Assembly (NCBI GenBank): GCA_949295785.1
Contig: CASFMJ010000086.1
Span: 1 to 41,800 of the forward strand
Direction of reading: 5' to 3'
DNA: 41,800 nt
Origin: an uncultured Bacillota bacterium
GTDB lineage: Bacteria; Bacillota; Clostridia; Peptostreptococcales; Anaerovoracaceae
How positions within the stretch are numbered: the stretch's first letter is position 1; every line of letters starts with the position of its first letter. Positions 16,641-26,451 of the stretch are shown piece after piece. Made by a program: the position numbers and the translations under genes. Under the pieces are notes generated by a model. The model was not told the DNA's origin and did not search any database. It saw only the letters and a program-made list of their open reading frames with translations.

Positions 16641-16669
16641 ATATTATCATATGCAGCGCAGACTGTCAA
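16641..16669 (-). promoter_or_regulatory. Near-consensus SigA promoter of the ylxM-ffh operon
   Basis: Minus-strand TTGACA (16664-16669), 17-bp spacer, TAATAT (16641-16646). The -35 is overlapped by a 7-bp inverted repeat (CAAGTAT / ATACTTG). About 73 nt of leader follow before the ylxM ATG. Confidence 0.85.
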
Positions 16670-16827
16670 GTATTTTTGCTTGAATATACTTGTATGCTGT
16701 GTTTTAAAAACAAAAATATCATAGTGTCACAAATAGGGCTCATAATAAGGAATATTTCTAAAAAAACATAATCCGGATTACATATGTATAAACCTTTATC
16801 TTCAGCGTTTTCTTCCTGAAATTGCAC
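16670..16827. other. Intergenic stretch without a supported gene
   Basis: The roughly 310-bp gap between ylxM and the amidase holds the ylxM promoter, this AT-rich stretch and the amidase terminator. The stretch includes a perfect 12-bp palindrome TAATCCGGATTA at 16769-16780, followed by CATATG. Short open frames on both strands have no ribosome-binding site and no recognisable product. Confidence 0.5.
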
Positions 16828-16853
16828 AAAAAAACAGGGGGCATAATGCCCCC
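16828..16853 (-). terminator. Terminator of the amidase gene
   Basis: On the minus strand GGGGG / CCCCC with a CATTATG loop, followed by TGTTTTTTT. It lies about 25 nt past the amidase stop. Confidence 0.9.
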
Positions 16854-16875
16854 ACATATAAATCTTTTAATATTA

Positions 16876-17706
16876 TCAGATATATTTTTTATCTATCCAT
16901 CCGGTGACCTGCCCGTCTTTTCCCACTCTTGATTTTACATTGGTTATCCTTATGCGGCCTTTTACCACTTTATTGTCCCAGAGATAATAGGTCCCTGTCA
17001 CATGAGTTGACGGAACTTTTGCTGTAGAAGATGCATACAGAGGCGCTGCACTGAGCCTGATTGTTGTTCCTGCCACAATATTTCCGGTCTGCGGCTTCTG
17101 GGCGGACCCTGATCCGCTGTTAGCGCCTGATCCTGTTCCGTCATTATTATCCGGCTGCGTATTCTGATTTTCAAAAGGTATAGAGAAATATTTCAGAATA
17201 CCTCTGGCCAGAGCAGTGCCCACCTTCTTAGGATCATGGATAAAATTCTTCACATCAGTGCCGTTGGTATGAAAACCCAGTTCACAGTATATGGTTTTTG
17301 CTGATGGCGTGTTTATTTCATAAAGATCTGTTCTCTTTAAGAACAGGGCTTTTGTTCCTCCGGGATAGATGTCCTGGAGAGACGGCGCCACAGCATTGAA
17401 AAGTTCTCTGTACGGCGTGCTGTCTTCATAGAACATAAGCAGCAGGTACCTTGCGGATTCCGATGAGGATGCATTGGTATGAACAGGCACATAGAGATCC
17501 GCTCCTTTTTTATCTGCCTCTTCACATCGTGCCGCCATGTTCTGTGACGGCTGGCCTATTATTACATCAAGACCGTGTGCTTTCAAAACTGATGCACATA
17601 CTTCGGCAATAGGCCTGGTATGCTTATCCTCATAACATCCTTCCAGAAGGCATTTGTTCTGTCCTACTCCATGGTTTGAGGGACTCAGATATATTAATTT
17701 TGACAT
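16876..17706 (-). CDS. N-acetylmuramoyl-L-alanine amidase without signal peptide
   Basis: Zinc amidase (Amidase_3 type) that cuts between N-acetylmuramic acid and the peptide stem of peptidoglycan. Likely zinc ligands are His12 (SPSNHGVGQN), Glu26 and His76 (PVHTNAS), with the catalytic Glu142 in CELGFHTN. A Gly/Ser/Asn-rich linker (about residues 183-205) leads to a C-terminal SH3-like domain (about 208-276). It has no signal peptide, as in phage endolysins and in mother-cell lysis enzymes such as CwlC. AAAGGAG precedes the ATG. It follows a small slippery-tract gene and ends at a strong terminator. No other phage genes are nearby. Confidence 0.85.
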   Translation of the reverse strand: MSKLIYLSPSNHGVGQNKCLLEGCYEDKHTRPIAEVCASVLKAHGLDVIIGQPSQNMAARCEEADKKGADLYVPVHTNASSSESARYLLLMFYEDSTPYRELFNAVAPSLQDIYPGGTKALFLKRTDLYEINTPSAKTIYCELGFHTNGTDVKNFIHDPKKVGTALARGILKYFSIPFENQNTQPDNNDGTGSGANSGSGSAQKPQTGNIVAGTTIRLSAAPLYASSTAKVPSTHVTGTYYLWDNKVVKGRIRITNVKSRVGKDGQVTGWIDKKYI

Positions 17707-17765
17707 AGATATTCTCCTTTCATTTTATAATATATGCTGTCAAAAGCCGGCTTGCTATGTGTTGT

Positions 17766-17771
17766 ATTATA
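17766..17771 (-). promoter_or_regulatory. Candidate -10 box for the amidase gene
   Basis: Minus-strand TATAAT about 60 nt upstream of the amidase start. No good -35 is visible at 16-18 bp, so the promoter may be activated, or the amidase may be read from the small gene upstream. Confidence 0.35.
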
Positions 17772-17894
17772 GTGTAAAATTTAAAGGGTTTTCGACATTT
17801 TCACCGATTGTAATAAATCATTTTTGCATATTTTCATTTATGATAGTACTCTTTTTTATGAGAGATTCCTTCATCTGTTTTAAATTTCCCTTTA

Positions 17895-18071
17895 TCAAAC
17901 TGCTTTCTTTATTAAAATCCAACTTTTTTTAATGCTGCTAAAAGTCTCGATTCCTACAGATATAGATTCCATCATTTGGGCAAACTCAGAACTAACGTTT
18001 CTGAAAGTGCTTCCTAAATCCTTAAAAATCTCAGACACTTGCTGAGCATTGCTTTTTTCTTTTTCTGACAT
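17895..18071 (-). CDS. Small unknown protein, 58 residues (84 with a -1 frameshift)
   Basis: An uncatalogued small ORF with an excellent ribosome-binding site (AAAGGAG, 5 nt before the ATG). The 58-residue product starts MSEKEKSNAQQVSEIFKDLG, is rich in Ser, Lys and Glu, looks helical and has no signal or membrane segment. After residue 49 the mRNA has seven A (17924-17930) in the phase AAA AAA AGT. A -1 slip continues as KLDFNKESSLIKGNLKQMK and so on for 35 residues to a stop at 17818, giving 84 residues. The extended tail is Lys/Ser-rich and helix-like. The tract could be programmed slippage, transcriptional slippage or a plain mutation. No family recognised. It lies upstream of the amidase with no terminator between. 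Confidence 0.65.
   Translation of the reverse strand: MSEKEKSNAQQVSEIFKDLGSTFRNVSSEFAQMMESISVGIETFSSIKKSWILIKKAV
17924..17930 (-). other. A7 slippery tract in the small ORF
   Basis: Seven consecutive A on the minus strand, containing AAAAAAG, the strongest known bacterial -1 slippery heptamer. Slipping back one base after the two AAA codons puts the ribosome into the frame that stays open to 17818. I see no clear downstream hairpin or well-placed upstream Shine-Dalgarno that would stimulate it. Confidence 0.5.
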
Positions 18072-18090
18072 TTCTTCTCCTTTCCTGCAA

Positions 18091-18125
18091 TATAAAAGCC
18101 TGCCGACGCTTTTAGGTATCGGCAG
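18091..18125 (-). terminator. Hairpin after the HI0933-type gene, weak terminator
   Basis: Stem CTGCCGA / TCGGCAG (18100-18125), followed on the minus strand by GCTTTTAT. The T run is short, so termination may be partial, allowing read-through into the small ORF that starts 20-30 nt later. Confidence 0.55.
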
Positions 18126-18156
18126 ATCTTATATAATGTTCTCAATATTTTATTCC

Positions 18157-19458
18157 TTAGATTTCACTGCTGTTTATAGAAGCTGCCACTGCCATTGCGG
18201 AAGAATATGCAAACTGCAGATTGTATCCTCCCGTATCCCCGTCTATATCAAGGACTTCTCCGGCAAAATAAAGTCCCTCATGGCGGCTGTGGGATCTTCC
18301 TCTTGACGTCTCATCATCAAGGACAACTCCGCCACAGGTTGCCATGGCCTCAGAAAAGTCCCCGGTTTTTTTAATGATAAACGGCGCTTCTGTGATAAAA
18401 TCTGCAAGTTTTTTTATTTCACTTCCTGATAAAGAGGATACTTTTCTGTCGTCTATCTTAAGTATCCGGCACACTTTTGAAGAAAACCTTCTCGGAAAAT
18501 CCAGTTTTTCGCTTAGATATGTCTGAGCAAGAATGTTCCTTCCCGAAAATTCCGCCTTAAATATGCCGACCCCATGGCTTGCAGAAGGTAATCCCGAGAA
18601 ATTTATGCAAAGTTTCATACCTGTCTCCATGTACCTGGAATTATTCAGTATGGCAGGGCCGGAAAAACCTTTTTCAGTAAATAGAATATCACCCTGAAAT
18701 TTTCTCATCCTCTTGTCCATGCTGTCTCTCAGTTCCATCTGAATATTTTCAAAACTTATGCCGGAAAGTTCACCGAAAGGATAGTCATTAACATACACAG
18801 GTGCAAGTGCAGGGCGTGCATGCACTATTTTTATATCCAGGTCTCTCGATAATACTGACAGCATCTTTCCGTCAGATCCGGTAGACGGGTATGAGCACCC
18901 TCCGGTGGCAATCACAAGGTTTCTGCACAGAAATACCCGGTTGTCTGTATATACCGCATATCGGTAAGAGTTGTTTTCTGTTGTGTCTTCTGCTTCATTT
19001 TCACGGATCTTATCTATTCGGCTTGCTTCAGCACCAAGAATTATTTCAATACCTTTTCTCTTTACTCCGTTCAGAAGTGTATTAAGTATATCTGCGGCTT
19101 TCATGGACTGAGGAAACATCTTTCCGTCTTCTCTGGTGTAGAGCCTTACTCCTCTGTCTTCAAAAAATCTCTGGAGATGCAGGTTATTATATTTCTGTAT
19201 CATTCCCCTTATCCTGCTGCCGTTATCCCCGTAATGAAATACAAAATCCTTTATGGACCCGCCATGGGTTATGTTGCACTGCCCGCTGCCGGACATAAGA
19301 AGTTTGGTACCCGGCCTTCTGGTCTTCTCAAGAATGAGTACTCCTTCTTTTTTCTTATCAAGGGCACAGGCGCAGTAAAGCCCTGCTGCTCCTGCGCCTG
19401 CTATAACAGTATCATATTTCTGCCGTACGTTTTCTTTTTCAGTCAATATATGTTTCAT
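18157..19458 (-). CDS. HI0933/BaiN-like FAD-dependent oxidoreductase
   Basis: A 433-residue flavoprotein. The FAD-binding motif DTVIAGAGAAGLYCA is near residues 16-30, followed by RRPGTKLLMSGSGQCNITHG, the HI0933 family signature, and GGVVLDDE and FAGEVLDIDGDTGGYNLQFA at the C-terminus. Family members are NAD(P)/FAD oxidoreductases of mostly unknown substrate; a related protein, BaiN, has been linked to bile-acid metabolism. The start overlaps the permease gene by 20 nt and has only a weak Shine-Dalgarno, suggesting coupling to the upstream operon. Confidence 0.88.
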   Translation of the reverse strand: MKHILTEKENVRQKYDTVIAGAGAAGLYCACALDKKKEGVLILEKTRRPGTKLLMSGSGQCNITHGGSIKDFVFHYGDNGSRIRGMIQKYNNLHLQRFFEDRGVRLYTREDGKMFPQSMKAADILNTLLNGVKRKGIEIILGAEASRIDKIRENEAEDTTENNSYRYAVYTDNRVFLCRNLVIATGGCSYPSTGSDGKMLSVLSRDLDIKIVHARPALAPVYVNDYPFGELSGISFENIQMELRDSMDKRMRKFQGDILFTEKGFSGPAILNNSRYMETGMKLCINFSGLPSASHGVGIFKAEFSGRNILAQTYLSEKLDFPRRFSSKVCRILKIDDRKVSSLSGSEIKKLADFITEAPFIIKKTGDFSEAMATCGGVVLDDETSRGRSHSRHEGLYFAGEVLDIDGDTGGYNLQFAYSSAMAVAASINSSEI

Positions 19459-21325
19459 GCCAGTCTGTATAATACCCCTGTTCTACGAGACATGCCAGCA
19501 GATTCTCATCCATATCTGTCAGCATAAACTCTACATAAGGTGTCTGAGCTCCGGCGGAATATTTATCTTCTGCCTTCTTTTTGCCTTTTCTCTCAGTTTC
19601 ATCTTTAGTCTTGGTAAAGTATATGTCCACCATGGCCAGTTCAGTATAAGCAGTTATTGATCTGTTGCCGTTTCTGTAACTGCCTTTAGCCACATCTTCA
19701 TCCCATGCGTTGAGTATATCGAGTATTTTCTTTTTATCGTCTATTACAATAGTTTCCATTGCGCTTTCGCTATCTGCGGCATCGTAATATAACATACTCA
19801 TAGGGGTTATAGTCATATAACTTATTTTATCAGTATCTATATAAGAAGTTATTTTATTTTTTTCCGTATATTCGCTGCAGGTTGTTATTGCATCAAGAAT
19901 ATCTGCAACCTCATCATCTATTGCTATATTATATATACGCTCAAGTCTGCTTCCATTTTTAAGGTTATATCTTATATTTATATGTTCATTATACACATAT
20001 TCTTCTTTACCTCTTGCATCTGTAACAGGAGTTTCCAGATTAGATGAGCCAAAATTTTCGCCATCTGTTACGAATATCTCATTTTCGACTATATATTCGT
20101 GCAGCCTGCGTACCAGCTCTATGGACTCCTCAGAAGAAAGCTCAGGTCTCAGGTTTGCATACTCTTTTCCGGCATCTCCGTATACTCTTGATGAATAATC
20201 GTATCCTTCTACTATATTGAGCATCTCCACTGACTCTATCTCTTCTGTATCCGGTACTCTGTTTTCTATGCCGAAAACATCAAATATGGTAATAGATACA
20301 AAGACAACCGCTATGCATACATAAATGATTATGGAACGCAGCAGCGATCTGTTGAATATCTTCATTGTCCTGTTCATGACTATCTTGGTTATTATCAGAG
20401 CAAAGAGAGAACCAAGTATCATTCCTATTATTATAAATACCCGCTGCTGTGTAAAATTCCATGCAAGAAGCCCGAACGCACTCATACCCACAAAGGCTGC
20501 CAGATATGTACAGACTTTTTCAAAGAATCCGGACAGAACGGAACTTCCTATAAGTTCCAGTTTTCTGGTCCGGTATATTTCCTTAGATGCCATAGCAATC
20601 AGCACACCGGCTATAAAATATATGACATACATTTTTGCAGACAGTGGCTCTTGATAATACAAGAGTGAAAATACCGGATTTGTATTTATGCAGAAATCAA
20701 CCAGCGAATCAGGAAGTTTATAAAACCCCACAATAAACAGCTGGCAGTATGTCTTTATTATATACATTACCAGAGGCACAATGAACATAAGTATTCCGGT
20801 AACTATAAGATTCATATATACTGTTCCTGTCAGAGATCCGGCAAGGACAGCCACTCCGTAAAAGAAGGTGATAACAGCTGCGGAGCCTAAAAACCAGCCG
20901 CATATGTCTTTAAACTGTATCACTTCTGTGCCGGGAGCTATGAAGCAGTAAAGTATTGCCATCAGGACAACCGGAACAAGGCATATTGTAAGGCCGCTTA
21001 CATAATAGGAGTTAAAAAGCCTGTCTTTTGATAAGGGCATAGTATGAAGCAGCAGTGCTTTTGATCTGTTATGCATAAATCCCATCATAAGAGATGCTGC
21101 TATTACAGGTACAAGTACCAGCAGCAGCATATATGCGATTTTCAGGTTGCTCATTGCTTCAACAAAATAGTATTCCAGTTCCGGTATCCGTTTCAGATTA
21201 GAAAGTATAGGAAATATACCGGCAAAAAAGTATAGCACAAATGAAAGTGCCGGAATACACCAGTATATTCTGAAACATTCTCTTATCAGCGGCCATGAAA
21301 AGCTGAAAAAATTTCTATTTTTCAA
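19439..21325 (-). CDS. ABC-2-type transporter permease of the YtrA operon
   Basis: A large membrane protein of about 628 residues. It has six or more hydrophobic segments in the first 330 residues, another near 345-365, then a long hydrophilic C-terminal domain of about 260 residues, probably extracytoplasmic. MHNRSKALLLHTMPLSKDRLF is a typical ABC-2 cytoplasmic loop. The ATG at 21331 lies only 2 nt after GGGAGG; the TTG at 21325 has ideal 8-nt spacing, so I chose it. It overlaps the ATPase gene and must pair with it. YtrA-type transporters respond to cell-wall antibiotics, but the substrate here is unknown. Confidence 0.82.
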   Translation of the reverse strand: MKNRNFFSFSWPLIRECFRIYWCIPALSFVLYFFAGIFPILSNLKRIPELEYYFVEAMSNLKIAYMLLLVLVPVIAASLMMGFMHNRSKALLLHTMPLSKDRLFNSYYVSGLTICLVPVVLMAILYCFIAPGTEVIQFKDICGWFLGSAAVITFFYGVAVLAGSLTGTVYMNLIVTGILMFIVPLVMYIIKTYCQLFIVGFYKLPDSLVDFCINTNPVFSLLYYQEPLSAKMYVIYFIAGVLIAMASKEIYRTRKLELIGSSVLSGFFEKVCTYLAAFVGMSAFGLLAWNFTQQRVFIIIGMILGSLFALIITKIVMNRTMKIFNRSLLRSIIIYVCIAVVFVSITIFDVFGIENRVPDTEEIESVEMLNIVEGYDYSSRVYGDAGKEYANLRPELSSEESIELVRRLHEYIVENEIFVTDGENFGSSNLETPVTDARGKEEYVYNEHINIRYNLKNGSRLERIYNIAIDDEVADILDAITTCSEYTEKNKITSYIDTDKISYMTITPMSMLYYDAADSESAMETIVIDDKKKILDILNAWDEDVAKGSYRNGNRSITAYTELAMVDIYFTKTKDETERKGKKKAEDKYSAGAQTPYVEFMLTDMDENLLACLVEQGYYTDWHETYID

Positions 21326-22019
21326 TTTCATCACCTCCCAGTTTCTCAATAAAAAGTTCTTCTATGGAAACGGGTGCAAGATCCAGAAGGTTTCCCTCAA
21401 ATATCATTTTCCCTCCGGCAATTATGCCTATGTAATCACACATATCTTCCATCTCTCTGGCATTATGTGAAGAGATCAGTACCGTCATTTCTCTTTCTGC
21501 CACATCTCCCATTATATAACGCCAGAGTTTTCTCCTAACGATGGGATCGAGCCCGTCTATAGGCTCATCAAGAATCAGATAATCAGGCAAGCATGCCATA
21601 GCAAGGCAGAATGCCGCCTGCCTGCGTGTTCCCCGGGAGAATTTCCCAAGATTTCTCCTCAGGTCTATGCCGAATTCTTCTGTCATCTCATTGAAGCGCG
21701 AGTCATCCCACCGCTTGTATATTCGTTTATAATACCCCCTCATATCATTAAGCGTGTATCCGCGGAAAAAGAAAACATCGTCAGGTATTATAAGTACCCT
21801 TGATTTAAGTTCCTCATTGTCTATTATGGTCTGTCCGTCAATAGTGACCATCCCTGAATCCTGACGCACAAATCCCGTCAGATGTCTTATAACTGCAGTT
21901 TTACCTGCTCCATTAAGACCCATGAGTCCGTATACAGAACCCTTTGGTACAAGCAGGCTGAAATTGTCAAGCACTTTCACACCTTCATATGTTTTACAGA
22001 GATTCTCTATTCTTATCAC
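21315..22019 (-). CDS. ABC transporter ATP-binding protein
   Basis: A 234-residue ABC ATPase. Walker A GLNGAGKTA is near residues 35-43, the signature region FSRGTRRQAAFCLA near 128-141 is a degenerate form of LSGGQ, and Walker B is LPDYLILDEP near 147-156, with a switch SSHN in which Asn follows the conserved His. It belongs with the adjacent permease and GntR-family regulator; its ATG overlaps the regulator's stop (ATGA), so the two are translationally coupled. Confidence 0.9.
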   Translation of the reverse strand: MIRIENLCKTYEGVKVLDNFSLLVPKGSVYGLMGLNGAGKTAVIRHLTGFVRQDSGMVTIDGQTIIDNEELKSRVLIIPDDVFFFRGYTLNDMRGYYKRIYKRWDDSRFNEMTEEFGIDLRRNLGKFSRGTRRQAAFCLAMACLPDYLILDEPIDGLDPIVRRKLWRYIMGDVAEREMTVLISSHNAREMEDMCDYIGIIAGGKMIFEGNLLDLAPVSIEELFIEKLGGDEIEK

Positions 22020-22399
22020 AGGTCTTTCTTCCTTTCTTCGATAACTTCTATGGCGATATCATACGCTTCTTCAAAGCTGTAGCCGAGAAACAAAAGCTCT
22101 TTGAAAGCCCCCCCTATGGCTTCTCTGGCTTTTTTCAGGCTTTCAGCATCCGGTGCTATATCTTTTTTATCCGCGACGAAGGTCCCCACTCCTGCCGTCG
22201 TGTAGATATAGCCCTGACGCTCCAGTTCCCTGTAAGCTTTCTGGATAGTGTTAGGATTTACACCAAGCTGTTTCGAAAGTTCTCGCACCGAAGGCATTTT
22301 TTCACCTGTCGGCATCTCTTCCATCATGATAAGCTCTTTGAACTTGTCCACTATCTGGTCATATATTGATTTGTTGTTACGCAGATCAAGCTTGAACAT
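22016..22399 (-). CDS. GntR-family regulator, YtrA subfamily
   Basis: A 127-residue repressor with an N-terminal GntR winged helix: SIYDQIVDKFKELIMMEEMPTGEKMPSVRELSKQLGVNPNTIQKAYRELERQGYIYTTAGVGTFVAD. The C-terminal part is a short helical dimerisation region, as in YtrA. Such regulators repress the ABC transporter genes next to them, often induced by cell-wall-active antibiotics. A YtrA-like operator covers its promoter. AGGGAGGT precedes the ATG. Confidence 0.92.
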   Translation of the reverse strand: MFKLDLRNNKSIYDQIVDKFKELIMMEEMPTGEKMPSVRELSKQLGVNPNTIQKAYRELERQGYIYTTAGVGTFVADKKDIAPDAESLKKAREAIGGAFKELLFLGYSFEEAYDIAIEVIEERKKDL

Positions 22400-22423
22400 A
22401 GCTTACCTCCCTTTTCACTTCCA

Positions 22424-22453
22424 AGTGTACCACGTGTAATAGTACAGTGTCAA
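22424..22453 (-). promoter_or_regulatory. YtrA-type operator overlapping the operon promoter
   Basis: Promoter on the minus strand: TTGACA (22448-22453), 18-bp spacer, TACACT (22424-22429). Read on the plus strand the same DNA is AGTGTA-N13-TACAGT (22424-22448), close to the known YtrA box AGTGTA-N13-TACACT. A dimer bound here would cover both hexamers, so autorepression is very likely. Confidence 0.75.
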
Positions 22454-22545
22454 GAAGTAAAGCGTAAAATTTTCCGCACCATTCACTATAATTTGCAAAT
22501 TTCAGTTTCTATAGCCTATATATCTTGATGCAACTCAATCCAATG

Positions 22546-22580
22546 AAAAAAGACTGTAACAAAATTCCGTTACAGTCTTT
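22546..22580 (-). terminator. Terminator of groESL
   Basis: Stem AGACTGTAAC / GTTACAGTCT with T-runs at the minus-strand 3' side (TTTTTT), 40 nt after the groEL stop. Confidence 0.9.
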
Positions 22581-22619
22581 AAGTGATTAAATGTTATAAA
22601 TATAATTTTGCGGTGGAGA

Positions 22620-24549
<1,930 letters not shown>

Positions 24550-24629
24550 TATATTTACCTCCGTAAAAAAATTGTACCATTTAATAGGATCCTGACTGAT
24601 TCAGCTGGGATCCGATGTTTCATTTCTGA

Positions 24630-24656
24630 TTGGCACTCGTCTTTGTTGAGTGCTAA
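24630..24656 (-). promoter_or_regulatory. CIRCE operator (HrcA binding site)
   Basis: On the minus strand TTAGCACTC-N9-GAGTGCCAA. This matches the CIRCE consensus TTAGCACTC-N9-GAGTGCTAA with one mismatch in the second arm. It lies just downstream of the -10, so HrcA binding would block groESL until heat or folding stress. Confidence 0.93.
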
Positions 24657-24664
24657 CATATTTT

Positions 24665-24692
24665 ATTATACTCACCTTTCGGCCATTGTCAA
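24665..24692 (-). promoter_or_regulatory. SigA promoter of groESL
   Basis: Minus-strand TTGACA (24687-24692), 16-bp spacer, TATAAT (24665-24670): a perfect match to both consensus hexamers. Confidence 0.92.
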
Positions 24693-24724
24693 TAGGGTAC
24701 AGGAAAAAATTCACACAAACAACA

Positions 24725-25570
24725 TCAAAGGCTTCTTATGTAGTAAAACAGATATTGCTGAGCTATTCCGCCATACTTTCCGAAATGATCTTCAGCATAT
24801 TTTTTCATACTTTTCATATCGTTCTCATCTATATCGTAAAGCCTGTTCATTACACGTCTCATCCACACATCTATGGGGAATGCATCTGTTCTTCCAAGAC
24901 CGAACAGTGATATGCATGATGCGACTTTAGGTCCTACGCCACAGAATCCGCATAATTTTTCTATAGGGTCCTTTTCATCAAGGAGTCGTCTTTTAACAGC
25001 TTCCGGGCCGCCCTGCCTTATCATCTGTTTCGCCGTTTCTATGAGATACGGTGCTCTGTATCCCAGTCTGACAGGTGCAAGGTCTTCCGGCGAAAGGTTT
25101 GCCATGACTTCAGGCTCAGGTATATCATAATATTCTTTCCCTTCATATTCGCCTGTTTTTTTACCGAAGGAGCTGCACAAACTTTCTATGCAGCCTTTTA
25201 TCCTGGGGATATTATTATTCTGAGATATGATAAATGATACTACTGTTTCCCAGAAATCCTGTTTAAGTATCCGGATTCCATACCCGTAATCAGATGCTTT
25301 TTTTATCATATCGTCATTTGCTGCCAGACTTGCTTTTATTATTCCGTAATCTGTATCAAGATCGAGATATTTTTTCCAGATGTTATTTACATCCTCACTG
25401 CTGCAGTTATCTATAGTAAGCTCTGTGCCGTCACAGCTCATTCTGGTTATCCTTCCCATGGCAGTTCCTATGTAACTGCCGTCAGCCTGTCTCTCCCATC
25501 TGAAACATTGTCCGCAGTCGAATATGTGATCAAGGTCAAAATCTTTTATATTGCTGATTATCTGCTGCAT
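24725..25570 (-). CDS. 8-oxoguanine DNA glycosylase (OGG1-like)
   Basis: A helix-hairpin-helix-GPD base-excision repair enzyme of 281 residues. The N-terminal domain (FDLDHIFDCGQCFRWER) is OGG-like. The catalytic part has IISQNNNIPRIKG (about 117-129) and the HhH core LCGFCGVGPKVASCISLFGLGRTDAFPIDVW with the Lys of GPK (Schiff base nucleophile) and the Asp of PID (both as in OGG1). It removes 8-oxoguanine and nicks by AP-lyase action. Downstream of, and probably co-transcribed with, the P-loop protein gene. Confidence 0.9.
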   Translation of the reverse strand: MQQIISNIKDFDLDHIFDCGQCFRWERQADGSYIGTAMGRITRMSCDGTELTIDNCSSEDVNNIWKKYLDLDTDYGIIKASLAANDDMIKKASDYGYGIRILKQDFWETVVSFIISQNNNIPRIKGCIESLCSSFGKKTGEYEGKEYYDIPEPEVMANLSPEDLAPVRLGYRAPYLIETAKQMIRQGGPEAVKRRLLDEKDPIEKLCGFCGVGPKVASCISLFGLGRTDAFPIDVWMRRVMNRLYDIDENDMKSMKKYAEDHFGKYGGIAQQYLFYYIRSL

Positions 25571-25586
25571 TTTATTCTCCTGTTTT

Positions 25587-26399
25587 TTAATTTATCCCTC
25601 TTATCTCCAGTTCTATCTCTGCCACGCTGAAGGCGGTCATTTTTTCCACAGCCTGTTCAACTGCTTTCTGAAAATCCTGGGCCGATGGCCATACGGGATA
25701 TCCTTTTCTTATCTTTACTGCTATCTTAAGTCTGTAGCTGTCAGGCTTAGGTGTCTGTATCACATTTATGACCCTGCCTATTGAAGGTGTCTTGTGAGCC
25801 AGGCACATAACTATATCATCTATGACTTTTTCCGCCACAAAGTACTCTCCGAGATAACTGTATGCAGGTCTTACAACGGTTCTTTCTGAAGCAGCTCCCT
25901 GATCCTTTCCTCTGAAAAATCTGAGAGGGTCCATAAAATAGCCCGCAAATGTTCTCTTAAGCTGAAGTGATGGTGCCGGTATGACATGCTTGCCCAGATC
26001 GTTGCGCTGCCTGTGAGCAGTTTTTCGTTCTTCTTCTGTTGTTATATCTTCTATGTGTATGCGATTTCTGCTGTTTCTCGCAACTGGAGGCAGCTGGAGT
26101 TTTTCTATTATCTTATCCACCATATCATCACTGGTTCCAAGAACCAGAATGCTGGATGGCGCCTCCCGCTTTATGGCCTCTGCCACCTGTTTTCTCACAT
26201 CATCATTGAGAAACAGCGCAGTCTTGACTGCTCCTATCTTAGTCTCCTGACGCTTGGCGGAAACACCTGCAATCACACTGTTTTTATATATGAACAGTCC
26301 ATCGTCTATTATGGATTCTATATTAAGTTTTTTGCACAGATCCATCGCATGAAAGCTTTTACCTGTACCGCTTTTTCCCACCAGCGTATAAACGTCCAT
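25587..26399 (-). CDS. P-loop NTPase with a C-terminal Asp23-like domain
   Basis: A 270-residue protein, found in Clostridia but with no function I know. The N-terminus has a clear Walker A (GKSGTGKS, residues 8-15) and ILVLGTSDD (about 84-92). A basic middle section follows. The last 85 residues (YFVAEKVIDDIVMCLAHKT, then IKRKGY-like strand and VEQAVEKMTAFSVAEIELEI) follow the pattern of Asp23/Gls24 envelope-associated domains. The fusion is my inference. It starts at a promoter arranged symmetrically with that of the divergent ferredoxin and is followed by the OGG-like gene after 16 nt. Confidence 0.65.
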   Translation of the reverse strand: MDVYTLVGKSGTGKSFHAMDLCKKLNIESIIDDGLFIYKNSVIAGVSAKRQETKIGAVKTALFLNDDVRKQVAEAIKREAPSSILVLGTSDDMVDKIIEKLQLPPVARNSRNRIHIEDITTEEERKTAHRQRNDLGKHVIPAPSLQLKRTFAGYFMDPLRFFRGKDQGAASERTVVRPAYSYLGEYFVAEKVIDDIVMCLAHKTPSIGRVINVIQTPKPDSYRLKIAVKIRKGYPVWPSAQDFQKAVEQAVEKMTAFSVAEIELEIRGIN

Positions 26400-26428
26400 A
26401 AAAATCTCCTTTAAGAATTTACTTTACT

Positions 26429-26451
26429 ATTATAGCACCTTCTGCTATAAT
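26429..26451. promoter_or_regulatory. Mirror-image divergent promoters of the P-loop gene and ferredoxin
   Basis: A perfect inverted repeat ATTATAGCA-CCTTC-TGCTATAAT. Each arm is an extended -10 (TGCTATAAT): plus strand TATAAT at 26446-26451 for ferredoxin with a -35 TTTACT at 26423-26428, and minus strand TATAAT at 26429-26434 for the P-loop gene with a weak -35 GGTACA. The two polymerases cannot sit there at once. Confidence 0.75.

Noticed and set aside
16577..16857. Open frames of about 60 residues on both strands between ylxM and the amidase
   Set aside because: No ribosome-binding sites, no domain, and the plus-strand one runs through the ylxM promoter.
22430..22448. CIRCE-like or CtsR-like site before the GntR regulator
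   Set aside because: The repeat spacing and sequence fit a YtrA box, not heat-shock operators.
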